57,243 nt of DNA. It comes from Lachnospiraceae bacterium (GTDB taxonomy: Bacteria; Bacillota; Clostridia; Lachnospirales; Lachnospiraceae). Of the stretch, positions 18,312 to 26,836 are shown one piece after another. Both the position numbers and the translations under genes were made by a program. The DNA is taken from NCBI GenBank assembly GCA_029008035.1, contig JAQXIY010000040.1, positions 1 through 57,243 of the forward strand, read 5' to 3'. The notes beneath the pieces were generated by a model. The model was not told where the DNA came from and ran no database searches. It worked only from the letters and a program-made list of their open reading frames with translations. The first letter of the stretch is position 1, and each line of letters starts with the position of its first letter.

Positions 18312-18331
18312 TATGATACTATTCTATCATA
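18312..18331. promoter_or_regulatory. inverted repeat in the glgP/araC divergent region
   Basis: TATGATA-CTATTC-TATCATA, two perfect 7-bp arms, lies 34 bp before the AraC-type regulator and about 100 bp before glgP. It could be an operator, but the 7-bp AT-rich arms make chance possible. Confidence 0.3.
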
Positions 18332-18364
18332 GTAAACATAAATTCCCCAATAGGATGTGAGAAA

Positions 18365-19243
18365 ATGAAAAATAACACCTACGAGACATTACAGGAAATA
18401 AAAAAACACGGACGCCCCGACTTTTTATTTAACATATATCCCTGCACCATCCCCATGGACTTTGCAGAAGTATCTGTTCACTGGCACGATGATGTGGAGT
18501 TTATCAGTGTGCGCAAAGGTTGCGGCATAGTGGAACTAGACTTCACTCCCCACACTGTCACCGCCGGAGATTTGATACTTATTCGCCCTAGCCAGCTCCA
18601 CGCAATTAAGCCATTGGATAACAATGCTATGGAATATGAAAACATTATGTTAAATCCCAGCTTTTTCCTATCCTACCAACTGGACGCCTGCACTCAGGAA
18701 TACTTTATTCCATTTATTGAAGGTTTGTATCATCTCCCTTCTATTTTTCACCGGGAGGATAGCTGCTATTCCTCTCTGATGAAATGTATCACGCATATTG
18801 ACGATTTATGCTCCGCCAAGGAATTTGCCTGGCAGATAGGCGTCAAATCCACTCTTTTTGAATTTTTTTACCTGTTGTTTTCCAACTTCCCATACGAGCA
18901 ACCGAGGCATCTGGACGAGAAAAAATATATGGCCTTGAAGGATATTATTACCTTTGTGGATGATAACTACACGCACCCCATATCTGTGGAAGATGCTGCG
19001 GCCAAATTGGGCTACAGCCAGTCGCATTTTATGCGCTTCTTTAAACAACAGACCAACATGACCTTTGTCACCTATCTGAACAATTACCGATTAGCCAAGG
19101 CTGCCGAGGCTCTCAGTACAACTTCGGATTCCATTTTGGAAATCGCCGGGAATTGCGGATATGACAACCTGTCACTTTTCAATAGACAATTTAAGCGGAA
19201 GCATCAAATGACACCTTCCGCTTTTCGTGAAATGTATTTATGA
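18365..19243 (+). CDS. AraC-family transcriptional regulator
   Basis: A 292-aa regulator with an N-terminal cupin-like sensor (HWHDDVEFISVRKG at about 39-52, typical of AraC effector domains) and a C-terminal double helix-turn-helix (about 190-290, including KLGYSQSHFMRFFKQ and AGNCGYDNLSLFNRQFKR). Such proteins respond to sugars or related ligands. It is divergent from glgP and convergent with the LacI regulator, overlapping its 3' end by 6 bp. The position suggests control of glgP or the mal genes, but binding sites are not established. Confidence 0.92.
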   Translation: MKNNTYETLQEIKKHGRPDFLFNIYPCTIPMDFAEVSVHWHDDVEFISVRKGCGIVELDFTPHTVTAGDLILIRPSQLHAIKPLDNNAMEYENIMLNPSFFLSYQLDACTQEYFIPFIEGLYHLPSIFHREDSCYSSLMKCITHIDDLCSAKEFAWQIGVKSTLFEFFYLLFSNFPYEQPRHLDEKKYMALKDIITFVDDNYTHPISVEDAAAKLGYSQSHFMRFFKQQTNMTFVTYLNNYRLAKAAEALSTTSDSILEIAGNCGYDNLSLFNRQFKRKHQMTPSAFREMYL

Positions 19244-20269
19244 ATTTAAGTCTTTGACAGAATCGCGGATCAAGAGCTCTGCAGGAAAAATCCGCTGCTC
19301 GCCATAATTCCCGTCGTTAATGGCTCCAAGCAACACATCAATGGAGGCCTTGACCATCTGGTCGCAAGGCTGACGCACAGTAGTGAGAGAAGGATGATAG
19401 AAATTGGTCCAATCCAGACCATCAAATCCGACTACAGAAATATCATCCGGAATGCGCAGACCTTTCTCCTTAATGGCCTTGTATGCTCCAAAAGCCATCA
19501 TATCAGAAATCACAAAAATTGCTGTGATGCTTTGACCGGAATCCAGCAATTCCTTAGCTGTGAGATAACCATTTTCCACGGTAAATTCTCCCACGTCCTC
19601 TTTCATATATGCCACCAAAGCGGGGTTATAGTCGATACCATTGTCTTTTAAGGCTTCCCGGTATCCTTCCAAACGCATACGTCCGATAGATCCATCTAAC
19701 TTACGACCACCAAGGATAGCAATTTTTTTATGTCCACATTTACACAGATAATCCACTGCCCGATAAGCCTCTTTCTTATCATCGATGGAAACCGTATAAT
19801 CTCTCTGGCCGATGGACACTTTCGGATTGGTTACCGTACAACGAACACAGGGCACACCGATGCTGTCCAGATTATTCTCAGACACCTCAGCCAAACCTCC
19901 CAAAAAGATGATTCCCTTTAGGCGTCTTTCCTTCACCAAATCCACGGCTACCATTGTCTCATCCTGATTCTCTGAAATTGGATATATCAAATAGGAATAC
20001 TCCACTTTCTGCAACTCCTGCTCAAAAGTTCGAAGCATCCCTTGGAAAAAGGGATTGTTGGTACCCTTGATTAAGAGGGCAATGGTATTGGATTCCGTCA
20101 TCTTAAGATTTCTGGCACTGCTGTTTGGGACAAAATTCTGTTCCTCAATCACTTTTAGAATACGCATCCTCGTCTCCGGATTAATCCCCGGATCATTGTT
20201 GATTGCTCTGGATACAGTACTGATACCCACATTACACATTTTAGCAATATCTTTGATTGTCATGCCCAT
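19238..20269 (-). CDS. LacI-family regulator, probable maltodextrin operon repressor
   Basis: A 343-aa regulator with an N-terminal helix-turn-helix (TIKDIAKMCNVGISTVSRA, residues 4-22), the hinge region, and a periplasmic-binding-protein-like effector domain. LacI members bind palindromes centred on CG. Two such sites overlap the promoter of the binding-protein gene in this locus (25021-25070), making this the likely local regulator. CcpA could also use one of them. The ATG at 20269 has AGGAGC 7 bases upstream. It follows malQ by 62 bp, a gap containing an inverted repeat and a TATAAT, so it may have its own promoter as well as read-through. Effector unknown; maltose or maltodextrin is inferred. 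Confidence 0.92.
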   Translation of the reverse strand: MGMTIKDIAKMCNVGISTVSRAINNDPGINPETRMRILKVIEEQNFVPNSSARNLKMTESNTIALLIKGTNNPFFQGMLRTFEQELQKVEYSYLIYPISENQDETMVAVDLVKERRLKGIIFLGGLAEVSENNLDSIGVPCVRCTVTNPKVSIGQRDYTVSIDDKKEAYRAVDYLCKCGHKKIAILGGRKLDGSIGRMRLEGYREALKDNGIDYNPALVAYMKEDVGEFTVENGYLTAKELLDSGQSITAIFVISDMMAFGAYKAIKEKGLRIPDDISVVGFDGLDWTNFYHPSLTTVRQPCDQMVKASIDVLLGAINDGNYGEQRIFPAELLIRDSVKDLNS

Positions 20270-20290
20270 TCATTCTGCTCCTAATAATCA

Positions 20291-20325
20291 TTTGTGCTAT
20301 AACACCCGAGGTATTATAGCACAAA
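20291..20325 (-). promoter_or_regulatory. long inverted repeat between malQ and lacI
   Basis: Two perfect 12-bp arms (TTTGTGCTATAA at 20291-20302 and TTATAGCACAAA at 20314-20325) around 11 bases. There is no T run after it, so it is not a standard terminator. On the minus strand the first arm contains an extended -10 (TGC-TATAAT), so it may be an operator overlapping a lacI promoter, or an mRNA-stabilising hairpin between the genes. Confidence 0.45.
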
Positions 20326-20331
20326 ACATTC

Positions 20332-21825
20332 TCATTTCATAGAACGACCATATATTTTTGTCATTTTAGCAATATCTTCTGCCAGTTCCTCAGTCAATTG
20401 GTCATTTTGCATACGCCACATCCAGTTACCTCCGGTTGTAGATGGCGTATTCATTCTGGCAGAATTATCCAGACACAGATAGTCCTGCAAAGGAATAATA
20501 CAATAATCAGCCACAGAACTCTGTGCAGCTCGAATCAAGCCCTTACATAACGTCTCATTATCTGCCCCCGGCAAACCAAGGTAATCCTGCACAAGCTGAT
20601 ACTCTGCTTCTGTAATACTTTCCAGCCAGCCACAGGTAGTCTCATTGTCATGAGTGCCTGTGTAAACCACACAATTGTTGTTATAGTTGTGCGGAAGATA
20701 CTCACTTGGTCCACTGGAATCTCTGGCATCAAAAGCAAACTGCAATACTTTCATATTGGGGAAACCGGAATCTGCCACAAGCTTGCGCACAGAATCTGTC
20801 ATATATCCCAAGTCCTCTGCAATGATGTGCAGTTCTCCCAACTGCTCTTTCATCACTTGAAACAGTTCATACCCCGGACCATCTACCCATTCACCATTCA
20901 CAGCCGTCTCTTCATCTGCCGGAATAGAGTAATACTGATCAAAAGCTCTAAAATGGTCGATACGAATCACATCGTACATCTTGCTGCAATGTTTGATTCG
21001 TCCAATCCACCATGCATACTTCGTTTTCTTGTGATAATCCCAATCATAGAGAGGATTACCCCATAACTGGCCTGTTGCGGAAAAGCCATCCGGCGGACAG
21101 CCGGCCACCGCATCCAAGGCGCCATCTGTCATCTGGAACAACTCAGGATTCGCCCACACATCTGCACTATCCGGCGCAACATAGATAGGAATATCACCGA
21201 TGATAGATATCCCTTTTTTGTTGGCGTATGCCTTCAACTTATTCCACTGACAATAGAACTCGTACTGAATATACTTATACAGAGCAATGTCAGACTGCAA
21301 CTTATCACAATACTCAGCCAACACATTCCCCTGACGCAGGCGAATGTCTTCCGGCCATTCCACAAAGCTCTTTCCACCGAAGTGATTCTTGATTGCCATA
21401 TAGTCGGCGTAATCTTCTAACCACTTCCCTTGCTTTTCGCAAAACTCAATAAAATCCTCATTCTCCTCAATCCGGCTGCGTTCAAAGGCCTTGCGCAACA
21501 AGGTAAAACGCCCCAGATATAATTTTTCGTAATCTACCGATGTATCGTCCTTACCAAAATCCACCGCATCGCATTCCTCTTCTGTCAACAGGCCTTGCTT
21601 TATCAGCGCCGCCAAATCAATAAAATAGGGATTGCCTGCATAAGTGGAAAAAGACTGATAGGGAGAATCCCCGTAGCTTGTAGGGCCTATTGGCAGAATC
21701 TGCCAATAGGTCTGCTTGGCCTGAGCCAAAAAATCTACAAACTCATACGCTTCCTTAGAGAAGCAACCAATTCCATATTTGTTTGGGAGGGATGAAATCG
21801 GCAGTAAAATACCACTTGTTCTCAT
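20332..21825 (-). CDS. malQ: 4-alpha-glucanotransferase (amylomaltase)
   Basis: Transfers glucan chains between maltodextrins, releasing glucose and making longer chains for the phosphorylase. The 497-aa GH77 enzyme shows SGILLPISSLPNKYGIG at the start, conserved CPPDGFSATGQLWGNPLYDW (about 236-255), RIDHFRAF with the nucleophile Asp (near 275), and EDLGYMTDSV with the acid/base Glu (near 322). The ATG at 21825 has AGGAG 7 bases upstream and begins the family's normal N terminus; the longer frame to 21885 overlaps the permease gene. It is the fourth gene of the importer operon, 8 bp after the second permease gene. Confidence 0.95.
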   Translation of the reverse strand: MRTSGILLPISSLPNKYGIGCFSKEAYEFVDFLAQAKQTYWQILPIGPTSYGDSPYQSFSTYAGNPYFIDLAALIKQGLLTEEECDAVDFGKDDTSVDYEKLYLGRFTLLRKAFERSRIEENEDFIEFCEKQGKWLEDYADYMAIKNHFGGKSFVEWPEDIRLRQGNVLAEYCDKLQSDIALYKYIQYEFYCQWNKLKAYANKKGISIIGDIPIYVAPDSADVWANPELFQMTDGALDAVAGCPPDGFSATGQLWGNPLYDWDYHKKTKYAWWIGRIKHCSKMYDVIRIDHFRAFDQYYSIPADEETAVNGEWVDGPGYELFQVMKEQLGELHIIAEDLGYMTDSVRKLVADSGFPNMKVLQFAFDARDSSGPSEYLPHNYNNNCVVYTGTHDNETTCGWLESITEAEYQLVQDYLGLPGADNETLCKGLIRAAQSSVADYCIIPLQDYLCLDNSARMNTPSTTGGNWMWRMQNDQLTEELAEDIAKMTKIYGRSMK

Positions 21826-21833
21826 GTAATCTC

Positions 21834-22676
21834 CTAGCCTTTCACTGCTCCGGCTGCAACACCCTTGATAATATACTTCTGGCATGTGAGGTAGAATACA
21901 ATTACCGGAATAATACTCAGCACAATCAACGCCATGGTAGCGCCCAAGTCTACCGTTCCGTAGCTACCCTGCAAGTACTGAATGTGAATCGGAATGGTAC
22001 GATACTCGTTGATATCAAGTACCAAGTATGGTAACAGATAATCGTTCCAAATCCACATAATTTCAAGAATACCAACAGAAATCAGTGTAGGTTTCAGCAT
22101 TGGCAAAATAATCATGAAAAAGGTACGCAGTGCACCACATCCATCAATAGCCGCCGCTTCCTCAATCTCCAACGGAAGTGTTTTTATAAATCCGGTAAAC
22201 ATAAAGGTGGCCATACCGGCACCAAATCCCAGATATATGATAGGAATGGTAAACGGTGTAGAAAGATGTAAACTGTCGGCTGTCTTAGCCAATGGGTACA
22301 TAACCATCTGGAAAGGTACTACCATTGAAAATACAAACAGATAGTAAACCACCTTACAAACTGCACTATTCACTCGCACAATATACCATGCCGCCATAGA
22401 TGTACACAGCAAAATCAAAGCAGTAGATAAAATCGTAATAATAGCTGAATAACCAATCGCTTTCACAATTGGATAGTTACCAAAGGTAAAACCTTTGATG
22501 TAGTTTGCCCATCCTACAAACATATCTCCCTTAGGAATGGCAAATGTATCCGTCTTAACGTAAGTATTTGCCTTAAAGGAATTCATAAGCACCATAACAA
22601 TGGGTGACACATGAATGATGGTAACAACAGTTAAAATTGCTGTAATAATATTTAAACGTACTTTTGCAGAATTCAT
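21834..22676 (-). CDS. carbohydrate ABC transporter permease (MalG type)
   Basis: A 280-aa inner-membrane subunit of a CUT1 sugar importer with six helices and the cytoplasmic EAA loop EEAAAIDGCGALRTFFMIILP (about 187-207), which contacts the ATPase. Its ATG overlaps the stop codon of the partner permease gene by one base (TAATG), showing coupling. No ATP-binding subunit is encoded in this locus, so a shared MsmK/UgpC-type ATPase elsewhere is expected. Maltodextrin as substrate is inferred from malQ and glgP nearby. Confidence 0.93.
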   Translation of the reverse strand: MNSAKVRLNIITAILTVVTIIHVSPIVMVLMNSFKANTYVKTDTFAIPKGDMFVGWANYIKGFTFGNYPIVKAIGYSAIITILSTALILLCTSMAAWYIVRVNSAVCKVVYYLFVFSMVVPFQMVMYPLAKTADSLHLSTPFTIPIIYLGFGAGMATFMFTGFIKTLPLEIEEAAAIDGCGALRTFFMIILPMLKPTLISVGILEIMWIWNDYLLPYLVLDINEYRTIPIHIQYLQGSYGTVDLGATMALIVLSIIPVIVFYLTCQKYIIKGVAAGAVKG

Positions 22677-23599
22677 TATTGTTGCACCTCCTTTGATCTA
22701 GTTGCACGAAGCTGGATGATAGAAATCAGCGCAACCAATACAAAGAAAATAACAGCCTTTGCCTGTCCTACACCCTTTGCTGACGTGTTCTGTCCATAGA
22801 ATGAACTGTATATATTGAGGGCTAACATTTCTGTAGTCTTTACGACTCCGCCCTCTTCCAAGAATTTGAATGGCTGACCACCACCATTTAAAGCAAGGTT
22901 CTGGTCGAACAATTTAAATCCATTGGTTAATGTCAGGAACATACAAATCGTGATAGATGACATCACGTTTGGAATTGTCACATGAATCAATGTCTGCCAG
23001 CGAGTTGCACCATCGATACGAGCTGCCTCGTTCAATTCTTCCGGTACACTCTGCAAACCGGCGATATAGATAATCATCATGTAACCAACTTGTTGCCAGA
23101 GCATCAAGATAATCAAGCCCCAGAAACCATATTTTGTCTCCATCAAAATGGATGTGTTGTATCTACTTAAAATACCATCAAAGATCATGCTCCAGATATA
23201 TCCAAGTACGATACCACCAATCAAGTTTGGCATAAAGAATGCTGTTCTAAAAATGTTAGCACCTTTGATCTTCATAGTGAGCAGATATGCCACCAAGAAT
23301 GCCAATAAATTAATCAGGATGACGGATACAACAGCAAATAGTGCCGTGTACCAGAATGCATGCATAAAGGATGCATCCGTAAACGCCTTTTTGTAGTTTT
23401 CGATTCCAACAAATGTTGTATTACTAGTAGTAACAAAAGAACAAAATGATAAGTAGAAGCCTTTAAAGAATGGATAGATAAACCCAATCACAAATGCCGC
23501 AAATGTAGGCACAAGAAAGACAAAAAACATTCTTTGAATCGACCTTCTAAGTAAAGGTGAATTTACCGAAGTACCATCATTTACTCTCTTCTTCTTCAT
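22676..23599 (-). CDS. carbohydrate ABC transporter permease (MalF type)
   Basis: A 307-aa partner permease of the CUT1 importer, with about six helices and the EAA motif EELNEAARIDGATRWQTLIHVTIP (about 195-218; key residues EAA and G). The ATG at 23599 is preferred because AAAGGA lies 8 bases upstream. ATGs at 23617 and 23656 are in frame but lack a site. It follows the binding-protein gene by 97 bp, within the same operon. Confidence 0.92.
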   Translation of the reverse strand: MKKKRVNDGTSVNSPLLRRSIQRMFFVFLVPTFAAFVIGFIYPFFKGFYLSFCSFVTTSNTTFVGIENYKKAFTDASFMHAFWYTALFAVVSVILINLLAFLVAYLLTMKIKGANIFRTAFFMPNLIGGIVLGYIWSMIFDGILSRYNTSILMETKYGFWGLIILMLWQQVGYMMIIYIAGLQSVPEELNEAARIDGATRWQTLIHVTIPNVMSSITICMFLTLTNGFKLFDQNLALNGGGQPFKFLEEGGVVKTTEMLALNIYSSFYGQNTSAKGVGQAKAVIFFVLVALISIIQLRATRSKEVQQ

Positions 23600-23696
23600 T
23601 ACAGTATCCTTTCTCATAACAGGTTTTTGATAAAAATAGAGGGCTGATTTTCCCAACCAGCCCCCTCAATGTACTCAGCGTATTTCGTTTGACAAA

Positions 23697-24983
23697 TTAG
23701 TTGTTAGCTGCCTTATACTGCTCAGCCCATCCATCAACGAACGCCTTTTCAACATCTTCCCAAGAACCGCCTGCATCGTAGTTGTTCATTGCTGCAACAA
23801 CTCCTGCTCTCCAATCATTTACGTTTGGAGTGTAGTTGAATGCCCATGTTACAGTAGTCTTGCCTTCGTTAGCTAACTCGTTAGCTCTGTTCAAGAATAC
23901 GTTTGTTGAATCAGCAGCTCCCTTGTAAGGAATGATACCAAACTGCTCAGACATCATCTTTGTACCAGCCTCAGAAGTTACTATCCACTTCATGAAGTCA
24001 AGTGTAGCCTGGATGTCAGCCTCTGATGCGTTCTTGTTAACTGCCCAGCAGTTCTCTGTACCGGAGCAAAGTCCGATATTCTCTTCACCTTCATGGCCTG
24101 TGTAGATAGGAATCATTGTCATCTCATCATCGCCCCAAGCCTCGCTAAGTGCAGCGTACTCCCAAGAACCGTTCTGATAGAATACTGCCTTACCATCTTT
24201 GAACTCAGCCTGTGCATCGAAACCACCTGTTGCAAGGTCGCTCTTAGCTGTTGCTGTATCGGTTGTGTAAAGATCCCAGATGTTCTTGAACTCATCAAGG
24301 TATGTACCCTTGATCTCTGCAGGACACTCTGTCCACTTGTCATCAACTGACTCATAGTACAATGGCATATTAGCCAAGTGACCTGAGAATCTCCAAGAAG
24401 AAGAATCATCCATACCTGAAGAAGTAAATGCATCAAATCCTAATGTATCAGCGTTTGCGTGAATATCATCAGCAACTTCCTTCAATGTCTCAAAGTTAGT
24501 AATCTCATCAACACTGTGACCTGCCTTCTCAAGCAATGTCTTGTTAACGATGATACCGTATGTCTCATAGCAGTATCCGATAGAAGCTACAGTGCCATCA
24601 TCCTTCTTCAAGGTAAATGCATCTGTGTTCAACTCTTTGTAAACGTCTGTGTCTGTCAAGTCGTAGCAGTAGTCACCCCATGTCTTAACTGCTGCCTGAT
24701 TACCTACTACGAAAAGTGTAGGTGCGCTGGATTTGTCCATCTCAGAAGTAAGTGTAGACTCATACTTTCCTTCTGCAGCGGTTACAACCTTAACCTCAAC
24801 GCCTGTCTCTTCTTTGTAGGTCTTTGCAATGCTCTGCAAAGCTTCGTCTGCTTCCGGCTTAAAGTTCAACCAGTATACAGAACCCTCACCACCCTTAGCT
24901 GAGTCAGCGGACTTACCGCATCCGGCAAAGAGAGTAGCAACCATTGCTGTTGCCATCAAAATGCTTACTAATTTCTTTTTCAT
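23697..24983 (-). CDS. sugar ABC transporter substrate-binding lipoprotein
   Basis: A 428-aa extracytoplasmic solute-binding protein, anchored as a lipoprotein. The start MKKKLVSILMATAMVATLFAGCGKS is a lipoprotein signal with lipobox FAGC (Cys22). The rest matches family 1 carbohydrate-binding proteins (MalE/MsmE-like), with the usual two-lobe length. It is the first gene of the operon, behind AGGAGG and a strong operator-controlled promoter. High-usage codons fit a protein made in excess over the permeases. The ligand is probably a maltodextrin, inferred from operon partners. Confidence 0.92.
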   Translation of the reverse strand: MKKKLVSILMATAMVATLFAGCGKSADSAKGGEGSVYWLNFKPEADEALQSIAKTYKEETGVEVKVVTAAEGKYESTLTSEMDKSSAPTLFVVGNQAAVKTWGDYCYDLTDTDVYKELNTDAFTLKKDDGTVASIGYCYETYGIIVNKTLLEKAGHSVDEITNFETLKEVADDIHANADTLGFDAFTSSGMDDSSSWRFSGHLANMPLYYESVDDKWTECPAEIKGTYLDEFKNIWDLYTTDTATAKSDLATGGFDAQAEFKDGKAVFYQNGSWEYAALSEAWGDDEMTMIPIYTGHEGEENIGLCSGTENCWAVNKNASEADIQATLDFMKWIVTSEAGTKMMSEQFGIIPYKGAADSTNVFLNRANELANEGKTTVTWAFNYTPNVNDWRAGVVAAMNNYDAGGSWEDVEKAFVDGWAEQYKAANN

Positions 24984-25020
24984 TAATAATCTCCTCCTGT
25001 TAATGAATTGTTAGAAATAC

Positions 25021-25033
25021 GAAAACGTTTCCC
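25021..25033. promoter_or_regulatory. LacI-type operator O2 at the transcription start
   Basis: GAAAACGTTTCCC, a near-palindrome centred on CG, lies immediately downstream of the -10 box, covering about +2 to +14 of the mal transcript. That is a classic repressor position. Confidence 0.7.
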
Positions 25034-25041
25034 ATGACTGA

Positions 25042-25070
25042 ATCATAGCACCCATTGGAAACGATTTCAA
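25042..25070 (-). promoter_or_regulatory. promoter of the mal importer operon
   Basis: -35 TTGAAA (25065-25070), a 17-bp spacer and -10 TATGAT (25042-25047) on the minus strand. Phased A-tracts (25075-25097) directly upstream resemble an UP element. Confidence 0.8.
25055..25070. promoter_or_regulatory. operator O1 / catabolite-responsive element at the -35 box
   Basis: TTGGAAACGATTTCAA is an imperfect palindrome centred on CG. Positions 25055-25069 fit the CcpA cre consensus (WTGNAANCGNWNNCW) at every defined base. It contains the -35 box, so binding would block RNA polymerase. It may serve the local LacI regulator, CcpA, or both. Confidence 0.7.
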
Positions 25071-25176
25071 TGGCTTTTTCGCTTTTTTTGATTTTTTCGA
25101 TACTTTAGACAATTTATCGTTCTTTATTTTGTGCAACAATGCTAATAAATACCATATGTTGGATACGGATTTCATC

Positions 25177-25188
25177 GGAAAGGTTTCC
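25177..25188. promoter_or_regulatory. distal operator-like palindrome
   Basis: GGAAAGGTTTCC has arms like those of O1 and O2 but a GG centre. It is about 120 bp upstream of O1, a distance compatible with looping. The support is weak. Confidence 0.3.
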
Positions 25189-25209
25189 AAGGCACAAGTT
25201 TCCACTAAA

Positions 25210-25243
25210 AAAGATGCGATCCTGCATAGGAATTCGCATCTTT
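25210..25243 (-). terminator. terminator of yajC (end of the tgt-yajC run)
   Basis: AAAGATGCGA (25210-25219) and TCGCATCTTT (25234-25243) form a perfect 10-bp stem followed by T residues on the minus strand. Confidence 0.88.
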
Positions 25244-25279
25244 CTCTTTGGTACTATCAGATAGCATTTATGGAATCCA

Positions 25280-25594
25280 TTACTTGGATTCTACAGCATC
25301 CTCCGGCTTCTCCACTGCTGAGATTGCACTCTTCTGCATTGGAATACGGCAATTCTTGTTGCTACCAAACTCAACAATTACAGTGTCCTCTTCGATATCG
25401 ATGACAACGCCATAAAATCCGCTTGTGGTGAGGACTGTATCACCTACAGCCAAAGCTGCCATCATTGCATTCTTGTTCTTTGTCTCTTTCTGCTGTGGAC
25501 GAATCATAAAGAAATACATAAATACAAAAAGTACTACAATCCAAATAATCATTCCAAACGCAGAACTGGCTCCAGCAGTCATAAAAATATCCAT
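25280..25594 (-). CDS. yajC: preprotein translocase subunit YajC
   Basis: A 104-aa single-span membrane protein that associates with SecDF and the Sec translocon. It has one N-terminal helix (about residues 12-28) ending in FFMIRPQQKETKNK, the YajC signature, then a small cytosolic beta domain and an acidic tail. The ATG at 25594 was chosen because AGGAGG is 9 bases away; an ATG at 25603 touches the site and is too close. It lies 106 bp downstream of tgt, the usual tgt-yajC order. SecDF, which often follows, is absent here. Confidence 0.93.
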   Translation of the reverse strand: MDIFMTAGASSAFGMIIWIVVLFVFMYFFMIRPQQKETKNKNAMMAALAVGDTVLTTSGFYGVVIDIEEDTVIVEFGSNKNCRIPMQKSAISAVEKPEDAVESK

Positions 25595-25700
25595 ACTAAA
25601 CATCCTCCTAACTCGCGAGGCCTCATAACCTCAAATCTACTTCATTGTACTAAACCCTAAACCATTTATCAAGTAAAACCGACTTTTTTGTTCTCAGCGA

Positions 25701-26831
25701 CTATTCCCCTGCTTCCATCCCTGCAAGCTTATCCTTCTTATAGTCAGCAAATCGCCCCTCATCAAGAGCATCCCTAATCTCTTCCATCATATTGTTATAG
25801 AAATAGAGATTGTGCAGAACACATAGTCGCATTCCCAACATTTCCTTTGCTTTCAAAAGATGACGAATATATGCTCTGGAATATGTCTTACAAGCCGGGC
25901 ATCCACACCCCTCTTCAATGGGTCGCATATCCCGTTCAAACTTTTTATTGAAAAGGTTCAGTTTTCCATGGTTGGTATACACATGACCATGCCGCCCATT
26001 TCTGCTTGGGTACACACAGTCAAAGAAGTCGATACCTCGCTCCACTCCCTCTAAAATATTAGCAGGTGTTCCCACTCCCATCAGATATGTGGGCTTATCT
26101 TGCGGCAAATACGGAACCGTCTCTTCCAGAATATGATACATTTCCTCATGGGTCTCCCCCACGGCCAATCCACCCACTGCATAGCCGTCCAGCTCCATCT
26201 CAGCAATCCGCTTGGCGTGCTCAATTCGAATATCCTCAAACACGGCCCCCTGATTAATTCCAAACAGTAACTGGTTCCTGTTAATGGTATCCGGCAGGGC
26301 ATTCAGCTCTTTCATCTTGGCCTGGCATCTGGCAAGCCAACGTGTGGTTCGGTCCACAGATTTCCGGACATAGTCCCGATCCGCCCTACTGCTGGGGCAT
26401 TCATCAAAAGCCATAGCGATGGTAGAGCCCAGATTTGACTGTATTTGCATACTCTCCTCCGGACCCATAAAAATCTTATGTCCATCGATGTGAGATTGAA
26501 AGAACACTCCCTCTTCCTTTATTTTGCGCAAACCTGCCAAAGAAAATACCTGAAACCCACCGGAATCGGTAAGAATCGGTTTATCCCATACCATAAATCT
26601 GTGCAAACCACCCATTTCCTTAATCAACTGGTCTCCCGGTCTCACATGGAGGTGATAGGTATTAGAGAGTTGCACCTGAGTCTTAATCTGTTGTAAATCA
26701 TCTGTGGAGACAGCCCCCTTGATGGCAGCAACGGTTCCCACATTCATAAAGACAGGTGTCTGGATGGTGCCATGCACCGTCTCCAGACACCCACGCTTTG
26801 CGCGACCTTCTGTTGTCAAAACTTTATACAT
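25701..26831 (-). CDS. tgt: queuine/preQ1 tRNA-guanine transglycosylase
   Basis: Exchanges guanine for a queuosine precursor at the wobble position of GUN-anticodon tRNAs. The 376-aa protein shows DSGGFQVFSL (catalytic region, about 89-98), a second active-site aspartate segment GIDFFDCVYPSR (about 265-276), and the zinc site CGCPACKTYSRAYIRHL (about 304-320). Length is normal. The gap to aroC is 5 bp, so it is cotranscribed. It adds to several tRNA-modification genes in the window. Confidence 0.97.
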   Translation of the reverse strand: MYKVLTTEGRAKRGCLETVHGTIQTPVFMNVGTVAAIKGAVSTDDLQQIKTQVQLSNTYHLHVRPGDQLIKEMGGLHRFMVWDKPILTDSGGFQVFSLAGLRKIKEEGVFFQSHIDGHKIFMGPEESMQIQSNLGSTIAMAFDECPSSRADRDYVRKSVDRTTRWLARCQAKMKELNALPDTINRNQLLFGINQGAVFEDIRIEHAKRIAEMELDGYAVGGLAVGETHEEMYHILEETVPYLPQDKPTYLMGVGTPANILEGVERGIDFFDCVYPSRNGRHGHVYTNHGKLNLFNKKFERDMRPIEEGCGCPACKTYSRAYIRHLLKAKEMLGMRLCVLHNLYFYNNMMEEIRDALDEGRFADYKKDKLAGMEAGE

Positions 26832-26836
26832 ATCAA

